From Rosettibacter primus (GTDB lineage: Bacteria > Bacteroidota > Ignavibacteria > Ignavibacteriales > Melioribacteraceae): a DNA stretch of 64,000 nt. Each line of letters opens with the position of its first letter. Positions within the stretch are counted from its first letter, which is position 1. The stretch lies in NCBI RefSeq assembly GCF_036860675.1, contig NZ_JAYKGK010000007.1:99550-163549 (forward strand). The letters are read 5' to 3'. Positions 55,320 through 63,656 of the stretch are shown one piece after another. Both the position numbers and the translations under genes were made by a program. The notes beneath the pieces were generated by a model. That model made no database searches. It saw only the letters and a list, made by a program, of their open reading frames with translations, and was not told the origin of the DNA.

Positions 55320-57240
55320 CTTGCTTAAACTTTCTTTTGAAAAACTTACTGGCGCTAATATCAAGGTAGCAGTAATTGATTCAGGAATTGATAAAAGTAA
55401 TTCCATGCTAAATAGAAATATTTATAAAATGAAAGACTATACAATTAGTTCAACTTACAATATGAACGATAATAATATTTGTAAGGATTTTATTGGACAT
55501 GGGACAGCCTGTGCTGGAATAATAACAAAAAATGCTCCTGAGGTAGAACTACTAATTATTAAAATATTTGATAAAGAACTTAATTCATCTTATGATCTTT
55601 TACTAAAGGCAATAGATTTTGCAATCGAAGATAAGGTGAATATCATCAATTTAAGCTTGGGTATGACCCAACAACGTGATTATAGCGAGCTTCAAAAATT
55701 ATGTAACAAAGCATATGAAAGAAATATTGTAATCGTTGCTGCTGAAAATCCGTATGGTTTAATCTCATATCCAGCATCTTTTGATAATGTCTTCAGTGTA
55801 AAAGCCGGGAAAATTCATAAGAAATATGGCTATTCTTTTAATAATGATGGTTCTAACAAAATAATTGCACGAGGAGATCATCAAAGAGTTTTGTGGTTGG
55901 ATAATCGGAGTATGTTTGTTTCTGGGAGTAGTTTTGCGGTGCCATATATTTCAGGTATTATTGCTCTCATTATGCAAGCATTTCCAGGTGTAAGAATAGA
56001 TCAAATAAAGGAAATTTTAGCTTCAAACTCTGAAATAAACATTCCTGAGTTGTTGGAAAAGTATGAAATCAATCCTTGTGTTGAAATTAGTAAAGAATTT
56101 GGTGATATAATAAAACAACAAAATTTTAGTTGGATTAAGAGAGCAATAATATATCCGTTTAATAAAGAAATGCATTCATTAGTAAGATTTAGAAAACTTC
56201 TTCCTTTTGATATAGTTGGAATTTTTGATGAACCTTCAAAGTTGCTTATTAGCAGTGATTCTGGTGATGTTATTGGTATCGAACCAACCGGGATTATTAT
56301 AGAATCTATAAATAAAATAGACTTGTATACTAATCAATTTGACACTTGCATATTGGGTTATTTGGATGAAGTGAGTCGCATCAAAAAAAAGGATGTTTTA
56401 AAAGAAGTTGCACTCAAAGTACTAAATATGGGAAAAAATATTTATAGTCTTTCTCAAATTTATAAAGAACCCTACAAAGAATTATATGAATTAGCATTGA
56501 AAAAGAATTTAGTTATTAGATACTCATCTATCGACCCAGACTTAATTAGAAATATTAGTTTATTAAAATACGCATTCAATAAACATCATAGTACACCTAA
56601 GATTGGAATATTTGGTACTAGCTCTAATCAGGGGAAATTTACGACACAATTGACCTTATATGATGAGATGACAAAAGCTGGATATAAAGTAGCTACAATT
56701 TCTACAGAGCATCAGTCTGAATTGTTCGGAGTAAATTTTACCTTCCCAATGGGTTATGGAAATAGTGTAAATCTACCCATCGATGCATATTCAGCTATAT
56801 TTAGAGGTGTATTATTTCTATTGGATACTCAAAAATATGATATTATTATTTTAGCGGGTCAATCTGGTATAATTCCTTACGAAATAGAGACTTACTCCCC
56901 TACTTATACTTTAACTTCAATTGCAATGTTATTTAGCACTAATCCAGATGCATATATTTTATGTATAAATTATAATGACAGTGATTCTTTTGTTTCTGAT
57001 TGTATTCACGCTCTGGAAATTTTGGGGAAGGCAAAAACAATATTACTTGTCTTTAGTGATCATACTAATGAAACTAAATTTTCAGGACATAAAAGTTTTT
57101 CCTTTAGAAAATTAACCCCATCAGAAATATATAGTAAAATAGAGCATCTCGAATCAAAATTCTCTATACCAGCTACTGAAGTTATAAGTGATAACGGTAA
57201 AAAAAAGTTACTTGATACTGTTATTAACTATTTTTCGTGA
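55306..57240 (+). CDS. Subtilisin (S8) fused to a TIGR04066-like peptide-maturation domain
   Basis: 644 residues without a signal peptide. The S8 peptidase domain (about 1-245) has the full triad: Asp25 (VAVIDSGID), His65 (GHGTACAG) and Ser209 (GSSFAVP). From about 275 a second module begins with AIIYPFNKEMHSLVRF and includes VVGIFDEPS-like residues and a Walker-A-like loop GTSSNQGKFT (437-446), then ETYSPTYTLTSIAML. This matches the TIGR04066 peptide maturation family and DUF1611-like P-loop proteins. In Clostridia the two functions sit in the same cluster, so the fusion supports a physical complex that cleaves and processes the peptide. A cytosolic location is expected. Confidence 0.72.
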   Translation: MNQNNLLKLSFEKLTGANIKVAVIDSGIDKSNSMLNRNIYKMKDYTISSTYNMNDNNICKDFIGHGTACAGIITKNAPEVELLIIKIFDKELNSSYDLLLKAIDFAIEDKVNIINLSLGMTQQRDYSELQKLCNKAYERNIVIVAAENPYGLISYPASFDNVFSVKAGKIHKKYGYSFNNDGSNKIIARGDHQRVLWLDNRSMFVSGSSFAVPYISGIIALIMQAFPGVRIDQIKEILASNSEINIPELLEKYEINPCVEISKEFGDIIKQQNFSWIKRAIIYPFNKEMHSLVRFRKLLPFDIVGIFDEPSKLLISSDSGDVIGIEPTGIIIESINKIDLYTNQFDTCILGYLDEVSRIKKKDVLKEVALKVLNMGKNIYSLSQIYKEPYKELYELALKKNLVIRYSSIDPDLIRNISLLKYAFNKHHSTPKIGIFGTSSNQGKFTTQLTLYDEMTKAGYKVATISTEHQSELFGVNFTFPMGYGNSVNLPIDAYSAIFRGVLFLLDTQKYDIIILAGQSGIIPYEIETYSPTYTLTSIAMLFSTNPDAYILCINYNDSDSFVSDCIHALEILGKAKTILLVFSDHTNETKFSGHKSFSFRKLTPSEIYSKIEHLESKFSIPATEVISDNGKKKLLDTVINYFS

Positions 57241-57246
57241 ATATAT

Positions 57247-57495
57247 ATGAATTATGATGAAATTGTTTGGGAAATAAAAAAAATTATTGTTCAAAAGGTA
57301 GGACTTAAGATTGCGTTAGAAGACATTAATGAAAATGATTCATTATACTTTTTAGGATTAGATTCTGTTGGTACAGTAACGCTGGCAGTTGCCTTAGAAG
57401 AAAATTTTAATATTGTAATTAACGATGAGGATTTTAGTTTGGCTTTATTTCAAAACATATCAACTTTAGCAAAATATATTGAACAAAGATTATAA
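57247..57495 (+). CDS. Acyl-carrier-like protein of the peptide-maturation system
   Basis: 82 residues with the ACP four-helix pattern. The phosphopantetheine site is FLGLDSVGTVTL with Ser40. DSV replaces the common DSL but keeps the serine. TIGR04069-type ACP relatives occur in Clo7bot clusters with a radical SAM maturase and TIGR04066 protein; all are adjacent here. No ketosynthase or adenylation gene is nearby, so how it is loaded and what acyl or aminoacyl group it carries are open. It follows the subtilisin gene by six bases. Confidence 0.82.
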   Translation: MNYDEIVWEIKKIIVQKVGLKIALEDINENDSLYFLGLDSVGTVTLAVALEENFNIVINDEDFSLALFQNISTLAKYIEQRL

Positions 57496-57542
57496 TCTTA
57501 AGTTTAATGCTATTAAAATGAAAATTTTATAGGAGCGGTAAA

Positions 57543-58391
57543 ATGGAAACCTCTATAAATATTTTATCAAAATTGGAAAAAAATTTCATACAATGGGCCA
57601 AATCTCAAAATGATATTAGAGCAGTCATTATTTTTGGCTCTCAAGCTAGAAAGATTTTTCCTGCTGATGAATGGTCTGATATTGATTTTATGATATATGC
57701 TATAAATATCAAACAATATATTCAAAAAAATGACTGGCTTAGTAATATTGGGAATATATTAATTTCGCTTGTCAATTTATCTTTTCTAAATCAACCTGGT
57801 ATTTCAACACTTTTTGAAGATGGAAAAAATATAGATTTCTTTTTCCAAACAGTAAAAGAGTTGGAGAATATGGTTAATACAAAAACCTTACCATTTGCAT
57901 TTCAACGTGGATTCCGGGTAATTCTTGATAAAGACGGGTTAGCTAAACAGCTCAACTCATTTCAAAAAAAGCCACAATATTTCTTTCCTCCTAGTAATGA
58001 GATATACATACGAACTGTTAATATGTATTGGTACCAAGCATATCATATAGCAAAGCAATTATTTCGTAATGAACTATGGCATGCTAAAGTTCGTGACGCA
58101 TATTTAAAGGAAAGTTTATTAACCATGATACAGTGGCATGCAGGTGTTAAGTCAAATTGGTCAAAAGATGTATGGCATATGGGGAAATTTATCGATGAAT
58201 GGGCTGATACTTTTGTTTTAGAAAAATTAAATTCTTTGTTTGGACATTATAATTTGGAAGATAGCTGGAAAACACTATTTGCTAGTAATGATTTATTCCG
58301 CCAATTAGCACGCGAAGTAGCAAAGTATTTGAATTACTCTTATCCAGAATATATTGAAAAAAGAGTATCACATTTTATTAGTATTTTTTGA
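57543..58391 (+). CDS. ANT(6)-type nucleotidyltransferase (aminoglycoside adenylyltransferase family)
   Basis: 282 residues. The nucleotidyltransferase motif is FGSQARKIFPADEWSDIDF: Gly32, Ser33, and Asp46/Asp48 as metal ligands. The remainder (WYQAYHIAKQLFRNELWHAK and MIQWHAGVKSNW) matches the streptomycin 6-adenylyltransferase (AadE/AadK) family, which transfers AMP to an aminoglycoside hydroxyl. RBS AGGAGCGG precedes the ATG. It follows the ACP gene by 47 bases, so it might be a self-protection or peptide-modifying enzyme of this operon, or an independent resistance gene. Substrate cannot be decided from sequence. Confidence 0.85.
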   Translation: METSINILSKLEKNFIQWAKSQNDIRAVIIFGSQARKIFPADEWSDIDFMIYAINIKQYIQKNDWLSNIGNILISLVNLSFLNQPGISTLFEDGKNIDFFFQTVKELENMVNTKTLPFAFQRGFRVILDKDGLAKQLNSFQKKPQYFFPPSNEIYIRTVNMYWYQAYHIAKQLFRNELWHAKVRDAYLKESLLTMIQWHAGVKSNWSKDVWHMGKFIDEWADTFVLEKLNSLFGHYNLEDSWKTLFASNDLFRQLAREVAKYLNYSYPEYIEKRVSHFISIF

Positions 58392-58871
58392 AATTTTTAT
58401 AACTAATTTCAAACAAATGTTGATTAGTAGAGCGAAGTTCAAGTTAATATTTCTACCACTAGAAATAATAACTAATAATGAATTGTAAAATATACTATAA
58501 CTAACGAAATCAACTTGTGAGATTTCTGCAGGGATTAAAATGAAAAATATTAAAAAAATATATTACTTTATTTTTACCCTTTTTTGCTTTCGACAGCTTG
58601 CTATCCTCTGAATCATTCTCTCGGATTCAGGATTAAACCATTTTTATTCTTCAGTAAAAACCGAAGAAGCAATGCTTTTGCATACAAGCAATTAAGATGA
58701 AACAGTAATTTCTTTTACCAGTTTTTATTTATCCCATACTATTTTTTAATATAATTATGTAAAAAAGTCAAGTTCGATTTTTTATTCGCTTGTAATATTA
58801 ACTATCATATTCCAATAGGTGTAATGATGTCAGGTTAAGAAAAAACTTAGCGGAATGGAAGATATTAATAG
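58392..58871. other. 480-base non-coding stretch with decayed sequence and a hairpin-rich patch
   Basis: No intact gene is present. An ATG near 58541 starts a hydrophobic 18-codon frame that soon stops. The patch 58585-58690 holds inverted pairs (CTGAATC/GATTCAG within 58600-58640, and a TTCTTC/GAAGAA pair) with higher GC than the surroundings. Reversed, one frame reads KALLLRFLLKNKNGLILNPR, and a shifted frame continues RMIQRIASCRKQK. This looks like an old insertion or dispersed intergenic repeat between the nucleotidyltransferase and a truncated exporter. Confidence 0.4.
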
Positions 58872-59978
58872 TTTAATACTTCCGAATTCTTTGCTGACTT
58901 CAGTAAAATATTTTACAGTACATATCAAGTAAGGGTACAAAAACTTGGATTTACTCAAGCAAGATTAAATCTTTTTGCTAAAATTTCAACGGCATTAATA
59001 ACAATTAGTATGCTTCTTTTTGGAGCTATATGGATTATAAGCGGTAATTTATTACTTGGCGAAATGATGGCGGCTTATTCATTAACTATTGGTGCTTTAC
59101 CATCTATTAATGGATTGATTAATGCTAATATTTCTCTGCAAAGTGCAAATATTGCTGTAACTCGATTAATGGATATGTTGCTAATTGAAAGAGAGAAAAG
59201 TGAATCTACAAGAAAGTTTCAATTGAAGAATAAAATAAAGATAGAAAATGCTAAGTTTTCCTGGGATGGAAGAAATTATTTATTCGAAAATATAAACTTG
59301 GAAATTCCTGTTGGAAGAATTACTTCACTTTGGGGACCAAGCGGTTCTGGTAAAAGTACCCTTGTGCAACTTCTTCAAAGAAAATATTTATTGAATAATG
59401 GTAAAATTCTACTTGATGAAATAAATGCAAATGAATTTGATTTAATTGATTATAGAAATAATATTGGAGTTGTACCACAAGAAATAAAAATATTTAATGG
59501 TACACTAGCAGATAATATCCTTGTTGGAAGAACAATTCAGAATTACAACTTTTTGATTGATGTAATTGATGAATTAAATCTGTCTTCATTTTTAAAACGA
59601 TTTAATTATGGATTATATACAATGTTAGGGGAAAACGGAAGGAAACTTTCAGGTGGTGAAATGCAAATGCTCGCATTAATCAGAGCACTTTTATTTAAAC
59701 CAAGGGTATTAATTATAGATGAAGGATTAAGCGGAATAGATTTTGAATTAGAAGAACTTATTTTTAATACAATAAGAAGTTATTCAGAAAATAATGCAGT
59801 GTTCTTAATTACTCACAATATATCAAATTTAATGAGAACCGATTATCTATATGTAATTAGGGATGGTAGAATTGAAGAATATAAGTCACCTGATTTATTG
59901 ATTAAAAATGGCAACTCATTCGGGATTAACTTGAAAAATTATTATTATTTTGAAAATGCTAATAAAACAGATGAATAA
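58872..59978 (+). pseudogene. N-terminally truncated ABC exporter (ATPase domain intact)
   Basis: The frame is open from 58872 but has no start until an internal ATG (59010). It begins inside a membrane domain (VRVQKLGFTQARLNLFAKIS...) and keeps only the last two helices. The ATPase domain is complete: Walker A GPSGSGKST, signature LSGGEMQML and Walker B VLIIDEGLSG. The intact ancestor would be a bacteriocin-type exporter, often with an N-terminal C39 peptidase that cuts double-glycine leaders. That link to the two small peptides at 61.6-62.0 kb is inference. The 322-residue remnant could still be translated from 59010. Confidence 0.72.
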
Positions 59979-60640
59979 TACAATAGCATACAATATTGAA
60001 GAAAACAATGATGCTGCCTTAAAAAATTGGCAGTTATATTTATTTATTACACTTATGTATTTAATTATAACCTTGATAAATGATAAATATATTATGACAC
60101 ATGAAGTATATCAAATAATGCTCTCTGAGAAAATAAAGCTATAGAATAGATGATTTTTATGAAATAATAAAAAAATTTTCTTTATATACTTATTTAGCTT
60201 TACCATTCTTAATATGGATAAAAATTACATTTATTGCATTACTTATTCAGATGCCTCTTTTGTTAAAAAATGTAGAAGTAGGTTTTAAAGAAGTATTTAA
60301 GATTGCTGCTTATGCCAATGTCCCCTATATCATTTTAGGAATAGTTAGAATTGTAATTCTTTTGCTTACACCGAAAGTTGAATATACTAATGATTTATTA
60401 ACATTAATCCCTGGAGCACTTACTAATTTTTTTAGTAAGGATAGATATTCTTTAGTTGCTTATAAATTTTTGGAAAATATAAATATTTATGAAGCATCAT
60501 GGATTTTTATAGTGTATATGGGAATTAATAAGCTGAAAAAAATTGATAAGTATGATGCTTTTATTTTAACATTTAGTATTTGGATAGGATTAACAATATT
60601 GCAATTAATGATACTATTTTATTTTACAAATGCATTTTAA
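59971..60640 (+). pseudogene. Multi-pass membrane protein (YIP1-like), frameshifted
   Basis: An ATG at 59971 overlaps the exporter stop by eight bases and encodes 57 residues with one membrane helix (LYLFITLMYLIITLI), stopping at 60142-60144. The continuation lies in another frame, open from 60137: DDFYEIIKKFSLYTYLALPF, then several helices to 60640 (VFKIAAYANVPYIILGIVRI). A one- or two-base indel at 60130-60142 joins them into one protein of about 222 residues. The layout resembles YIP1-family membrane proteins found in bacteriocin loci. The part from 60251 could be translated alone. Confidence 0.6.
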
Positions 60641-60641
60641 T

Positions 60642-61046
60642 ATGAATAAAATATTCGAAATAATTATTGGTATTATATTCACTTTATCTGGGTTAGCAAA
60701 GTTCTTTGATTTACAAAATACCGTTTATTTCATAGTATCTTTTAGCAGTTTACCTGTAAGCATAGTAAAAATATCTTTAGCTTTTTTAATTATAAGTGAA
60801 GTTTTAATAGGTTTTTGTTTCTTTATGAATTATTGGAAGAAAAAGTTAATATATAATTCTACACTTGCTCTATTAACTTTCTTTGTATTGACAAATTTAT
60901 ATTTAATAATAATTGGTTATTCCAATTGTGGCTGCTATGGAACGAAAATAGAAAGCAGTCCTTTGGTAAGTTTTACAAAAAGCTTATTAATAATTTTTTA
61001 TATGCTTAAAGAAAAAATTAAAAATAGAGTAATGCAAGCAGCATAA
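60642..61046 (+). CDS. MauE/DoxX-like membrane protein
   Basis: 134 residues with four membrane helices. The first (IFEIIIGIIFTLSGLAKFFD) and the SNCGCYG motif near residue 100 are typical of the MauE/DoxX redox membrane family, which helps form or shuttle disulfides. A thioredoxin-like gene follows after two bases, as in mauED-type pairs. An ATG at 60630 overlapping the previous stop is an alternative start. Together they probably provide disulfide chemistry for nearby Cys-containing peptides; that is inference. Confidence 0.7.
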   Translation: MNKIFEIIIGIIFTLSGLAKFFDLQNTVYFIVSFSSLPVSIVKISLAFLIISEVLIGFCFFMNYWKKKLIYNSTLALLTFFVLTNLYLIIIGYSNCGCYGTKIESSPLVSFTKSLLIIFYMLKEKIKNRVMQAA

Positions 61047-61048
61047 CA

Positions 61049-61585
61049 ATGAAAAAGAAATTTATAAATTTATTTGTAATATGTTTTTTCATGGTGGTTT
61101 TGATTACTGCAATTATATTTGGAACACGAGAAGAAATTTTGCCGATAGGTGCTAAGTTAACAGAAATTAAATATATATGGCTGGGTGATACTTTATCCAT
61201 AAAAGTTGATGCTAAGCCCATAATGATAATGTATTTTTCGCCGGATTGTTCTCACTGTGAGTATGATTTAATGGAAATTAATAAAAGAGTGAATGAATTG
61301 AAAAATGTCGATGTATACTTATTAACAACTGATAATAAATTTGTAAATAAAAAATTGTATGAAAAGTATAATAATATTATGAAAATGAGCAATATAAAAT
61401 TTGGCATAGTCAATAAAGAAGAATATAAAGCAAAGTTTGGAATTACTGTTACGCCTGTATTTTATTTTTTTAATATACATGGAAAATTGGTAGATAAGTT
61501 AATAGGTGAAATAAAGTTTTCTCGACTCCTGGAGTCAATATGGAAATCTGACGATGCGCAGCGTCAGATTAGCGGCAGTAATTAA
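61049..61585 (+). CDS. Membrane-anchored thioredoxin-like redoxin
   Basis: 178 residues. One N-terminal membrane anchor (FINLFVICFFMVVLITAIIF) is followed by a thioredoxin fold with CxxC in YFSPDCSHCEYDLMEINK and the TPVFYFFNIHGK segment carrying the cis-proline. It is likely periplasmic, the partner of the MauE-like protein. Its C-terminus (KSDDAQRQISGSN) is encoded by a GC-rich hairpin that continues past the stop codon. It precedes two double-glycine peptides. Confidence 0.82.
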   Translation: MKKKFINLFVICFFMVVLITAIIFGTREEILPIGAKLTEIKYIWLGDTLSIKVDAKPIMIMYFSPDCSHCEYDLMEINKRVNELKNVDVYLLTTDNKFVNKKLYEKYNNIMKMSNIKFGIVNKEEYKAKFGITVTPVFYFFNIHGKLVDKLIGEIKFSRLLESIWKSDDAQRQISGSN

Positions 61586-61602
61586 TCCCTGTTGCCGCAG
61601 GG
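61546..61602 (+). terminator. Paired GC-rich hairpins at the redoxin gene end
   Basis: ATCTGACG (61546-61553) pairs with CGTCAGAT (61562-61569), overlapping the end of the redoxin gene. A second set follows: GCGGCA (61572-61577) with TGCCGC (61593-61598), competing with CCCTG/CAGGG (61587-61602). They stand out against the AT-rich background and separate the redox genes from the small peptide genes, so they could attenuate or process the transcript. Confidence 0.55.
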
Positions 61603-61634
61603 GAAATTATTAACTAAATTAATGGAGGTGTAAT

Positions 61635-61796
61635 ATGAGGGAATTAAATATTTTTCAAATGGAAGAAATTATTGGAGGAGGCTCTACTGCTGGATGTGCA
61701 GCTCTTGGTTTTATTTTAGGTGTTGCTTTAGGAATGGGGAATCCAATAGCAGCCATGGGGGCTGTAGTTGCTGGATATTTAAATGGTTGTTATTAA
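61635..61796 (+). CDS. Double-glycine-leader small peptide 1 (bacteriocin-like)
   Basis: 53 residues with a strong ribosome site (GGAGGTG). The leader MRELNIFQMEEIIGG has Leu -12, Met -7, Ile -4 and Gly -2/-1 relative to the cut, the class II bacteriocin pattern. The remaining about 38 residues are hydrophobic and Gly/Ala-rich (LGVALGMGNPIAAMGAVVAG) with Cys21 and Cys52. Such peptides are cut by a C39 exporter peptidase and often form membrane pores. It is immediately followed by a second peptide with the same layout, suggesting a two-peptide system. It is below usual gene-calling length limits. Confidence 0.75.
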   Translation: MRELNIFQMEEIIGGGSTAGCAALGFILGVALGMGNPIAAMGAVVAGYLNGCY

Positions 61797-61812
61797 ATAA
61801 TAGGAGGAAAAA

Positions 61813-61983
61813 ATGAAAATATTATCATACACTAAAATGAATAATGTAACTGGAGGTACTACAGAAAAAGCATGTGCATACCTAGGTATGGCTGCCTTGG
61901 GTAGTGGACTAACAGGCAATTTTCTCGCTTTTGCAATTTTAGGGACAATGTTTTCATTAGCATGTCTTAAAGGCGATAGCTAA
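61813..61983 (+). CDS. Double-glycine-leader small peptide 2 (bacteriocin-like)
   Basis: 56 residues; ribosome site GGAGGA lies just upstream. The leader MKILSYTKMNNVTGG is also 15 residues long, with Leu -12, Met -7, Val -4 and Gly -2/-1. The mature part is Ala/Gly-rich and hydrophobic (LGMAALGSGLTGNFLAFAIL) with Cys21 and Cys51, matching the cysteine positions of peptide 1. GxxxG-like patterns occur in both. The gene pair is 16 bases apart and precedes an ABC-2 permease gene. The cognate C39 exporter is not intact in the window. Confidence 0.75.
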   Translation: MKILSYTKMNNVTGGTTEKACAYLGMAALGSGLTGNFLAFAILGTMFSLACLKGDS

Positions 61984-62002
61984 AAAATAATGGATATAAT
62001 GG

Positions 62003-62020
62003 AGGGGGTCTAGACCCCCT
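62003..62020. terminator. Perfect 18-base palindrome after the peptide pair
   Basis: AGGGGGTCTAGACCCCCT is a perfect palindrome 19 bases after the second peptide stop and 13 bases before the permease start. With no loop it could be a protein site, a cruciform or, in RNA, a short hairpin that separates peptide from permease expression. There is no T run. Confidence 0.5.
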
Positions 62021-62033
62021 TATTAAAATTATT

Positions 62034-63656
62034 ATGAAATTATTTAGTCAAATAAATCTAGTACTGAAACTAAAGGGAAGATTATTAATTTATATATTGA
62101 AATATAGAAATGATGCCCCATATTTGTTTTCAGTGATCTTTATTAGTCTCTTTTTACTTGAAAATCTATTTTCTTCAATTTCCTTATTTAATACACCTAT
62201 TATTCATTTAAAAAGTGACGACTTTAAATTACTAATATCAGAAATTATTACTATATCTATAATGACTGTTTGGATATTGTTATCGACTATTGGTGGAATA
62301 GATTTGTCTCACTCCTTGAGTAAAAATCTTATACTTAGGTACCCTATAAAAATTTTTAATTTTGCATTAATGAATGTAATTTTTCAACTATTTGATGTTG
62401 GATTCATCTTATTTTCTCCATTTTTTATTTTATTACTATACACTTTTAATATAACTAGTCTAACTGGTATATTGTTTTCATTATTGACTTTCTTAACATT
62501 TTTAATACTTTTGATAATAATAGTCAATATTATTGAACTACTTATTGATACACGAGAACGATATTTAAAAACAAAGTATTATTTAGGTTTATTTTATTTA
62601 CTTATCATTTTTCTATTTAATATTTTTCTATTAGTTCTGTTGATAAAAGGATTTAATGCGGGTGTAACTCTTGAGGAAGTTAACAAACTGTTTTTTCTTT
62701 ACCCGCCTATACTAGTTGTTAGTATAATAAGTAATATTGCTTTGGGTGAATTATTGCTTGGGGTATTATGGTGGGTTGTTCTAATAAGTGAAGTTGGTAT
62801 TGTTTTTCTTTTCTATTTATATACATTGCGTCACAGCTTCGAATATGGATTTAAAAAAAATGGATTATCGAGTAAATTATTTCCATTTAATTATAAAACT
62901 AATAAAAAAGAAAAATTATTTATTAGACTATTAAATCTTTTTCCCCAAAGCAACGCTTTTATTGTAAAAGATGTTTTTTGTATAATTAGAAATCCAAGAA
63001 TACAATTATGGTTTTTACTTAGTTGTGTTTGTGTTTGGTTTGTTTCAATTTCACAAATAGATACATTTTTTAGACATGTTATTATGATTAGCACACCAAT
63101 AATAATTTTACTGCCGTTAGCCAGTAATTTATTTGCTTTTGATGCGAGTGGATTATTGCTTTACTTCATTGCTCCTATTTCTCTATGTAGTTCTATATTT
63201 CAAAAAAATGTTGCTATTTCAATTGTAGGAATCGTATATACAATTCCAATTATAATTTGGACGTTAATAATAAATTCTGTTAATATTATTATTATATTAA
63301 TTTCAATTCCGATTCTTTTATATCAACTTTGTGTTATAAACATATTTGGGACAATAATTTCTATGTGGTTCACCTATAAAGTTAATTACAAAAGTATAGT
63401 AGGACAATTTAATCCTATGGTGTCACAACCGTATATATTATTTGCTTTTGCTTTTTCAGAAGGGTTGTTAGCTTTAGTTATATTATTATTTTATGAAAAT
63501 AAATTTATACTTCTGTCGGTAACTATTTTATTAGCAATAGTTTCTGTAATTGTTTATAAGTCTCTACATGTAAAATTTTTTAAGAGATTATTTATAAAAA
63601 GAAAAGAATACTTGATAAAACAATTAGTAAAAAGTGAAATAAAAACTTATGAATAA
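62034..63656 (+). CDS. ABC-2-type exporter permease (membrane protein)
   Basis: 540 residues with about 12 hydrophobic segments and few family marks. It overlaps the following ABC ATPase gene by eight bases, the usual arrangement for an ABC-2 exporter with separate permease and ATPase genes. Such systems often give self-immunity to, or export, small peptides. It follows two double-glycine peptides, which makes an immunity role attractive but unproven. Similarity to known permease families was not recognised beyond topology. Confidence 0.65.
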   Translation: MKLFSQINLVLKLKGRLLIYILKYRNDAPYLFSVIFISLFLLENLFSSISLFNTPIIHLKSDDFKLLISEIITISIMTVWILLSTIGGIDLSHSLSKNLILRYPIKIFNFALMNVIFQLFDVGFILFSPFFILLLYTFNITSLTGILFSLLTFLTFLILLIIIVNIIELLIDTRERYLKTKYYLGLFYLLIIFLFNIFLLVLLIKGFNAGVTLEEVNKLFFLYPPILVVSIISNIALGELLLGVLWWVVLISEVGIVFLFYLYTLRHSFEYGFKKNGLSSKLFPFNYKTNKKEKLFIRLLNLFPQSNAFIVKDVFCIIRNPRIQLWFLLSCVCVWFVSISQIDTFFRHVIMISTPIIILLPLASNLFAFDASGLLLYFIAPISLCSSIFQKNVAISIVGIVYTIPIIIWTLIINSVNIIIILISIPILLYQLCVINIFGTIISMWFTYKVNYKSIVGQFNPMVSQPYILFAFAFSEGLLALVILLFYENKFILLSVTILLAIVSVIVYKSLHVKFFKRLFIKRKEYLIKQLVKSEIKTYE

